From: Candidatus Saccharimonadota bacterium
Lineage (GTDB): Bacteria; Patescibacteriota; Saccharimonadia; Saccharimonadales; Saccharimonadaceae
Assembly (NCBI GenBank): GCA_024699125.1
Contig: JAILQE010000012.1
Location: 90,263-154,262, forward strand
Length of the DNA stretch: 64,000 nt
Reading direction: 5' to 3'
Both the position numbers and the translations under genes were made by a program. Of this stretch, positions 63,668 to 64,000 are shown in pieces. The notes under the pieces are model-generated. The model did no database searches and was not told the origin of the DNA. It saw only the letters and a list, made by a program, of their open reading frames with translations. Each line of letters begins with the position of its first letter. Position 1 is the stretch's first letter.

Positions 63668-64000
63668 ACAAAAAAATTGCGCAATTTAGCGCAAGTGTGA
63701 TATATTTACATTAATGGTAGGCTCTAGGGACCTACCGAGTTGTAGTATGACAAACGTTAGTCTTCTAGGCTAACGTTTATCTTTTTATGTTTAGGTTTGA
63801 TTCTGAAGATAAAGTAAAACTCTATTTCCATCCTCCGACTCCTTTCTTTTTGTTTTAGCAAAAGTACTGGGGGTCTTAAGCCCGGCTACCTAGAATTGCC
63901 ACGAATGTACCCCCCTGACGTCCGGGGGTCCATTGGCTCGCAAACATAAAGTTCCTCCAACCCAAGCCAAAGTTATCATGCGTCAAAAGGTTTTACAACC
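63668..64000 (-). ncRNA. Possible unassigned structured RNA entering from the right edge
   Basis: No credible ORF spans this stretch. On the minus strand it ends at a terminator-like hairpin (TTGCGC / GCGCAA plus seven T, 63668-63690). It contains a GC-rich hairpin (ACCCCCGGACGTCAGGGGGGT) and a 25-nt motif, GGCAATTCTAGGTAGCCGGG..TTAAG, very similar to one inside the neighbouring RNase P candidate (63494-63518). The 5' end lies outside the window. The identity is unknown. Confidence 0.35.
63713..63787 (+). ncRNA. Possible small RNA with intrinsic terminator
   Basis: On the plus strand TGATATATT (extended -10) precedes a hairpin GGTAGG...CCTACC and then AAACGTTAG / CTAACGTTT followed by ATCTTTTT. 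The unit of about 75 nt looks like a small RNA. It is antisense to the minus-strand RNA candidate, so only one of the two may be real. Confidence 0.35.

Noticed and set aside
1-64000. tRNA genes, rRNA genes, insertion sequences and prophage genes
   Set aside because: No cloverleaf with T-loop and acceptor stem, no rRNA stretch and no transposase, integrase or phage structural gene was recognisable by eye; a tRNAscan or Rfam run could still find diverged RNAs.

Overview
The window most likely comes from a Patescibacteria (CPR) genome, probably Candidatus Saccharibacteria (TM7). The support is indirect. Genes are tightly packed on both strands, and the S10-spc ribosomal cluster has no L30 or L29 at the usual places. 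RF2 (prfB) is present and at least one gene ends in TGA, so UGA is a stop here, which argues against the UGA-recoded CPR lineages. Most of the remaining coding capacity is very large repetitive surface proteins, as expected of an epibiont. No 16S rRNA or tRNA gene was found, so the assignment is an inference.

Layout. 1-4.3 kb: the 5' part of a giant minus-strand adhesin (InlB-type repeats, then BspA/DUF285 repeats). 4.5-10.2 kb: histidine phosphatase, leuS, two tandem promoter-to-terminator RNA units, a SpoU-type RNA methylase, a GT4 glycosyltransferase and a small glutaredoxin-like protein. 10.2-17.8 kb: S41 protease, CHAP hydrolase, ftsX, ftsE (a cell-wall remodelling/division set), then pheT and pheS. 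17.9-30.9 kb: a secretome island with a 1891-aa Cys-module protein, three stalked or lipid-anchored proteins, a 1287-aa membrane protein and a small tail-anchored protein. 31-38 kb: aquaporin, metG, a Pro-rich membrane protein, a DUF2207 protein and exonuclease I. 38.1-43.5 kb: a 1.8k-aa BspA-like adhesin. 43.6-56.4 kb: thioredoxin-reductase-like and FKBP genes, then the ribosomal cluster L3 to L15. This cluster is split by a 779-aa surface-protein gene with its own promoters and terminator, and its rpsE carries an apparent -1 frameshift. 56.5-63.3 kb: prfB, CYTH, a small membrane protein, a zinc-ribbon protein, a MazG/DUF2075 nuclease-helicase cassette, a G5-DUF3761 secreted protein, an orphan and an MBL-fold hydrolase. 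63.4-64 kb: a probable compact RNase P RNA and further unassigned RNA signals.

A window-wide feature is the promoter layout. At least 19 genes have a TATAAT-like -10 box only 6-9 nt before the start codon, so their mRNAs should be leaderless or nearly so. A minority, mainly operon-internal genes and the stalked-protein island, carry Shine-Dalgarno sequences. This pattern decided several start codons that differ from the ORF track.
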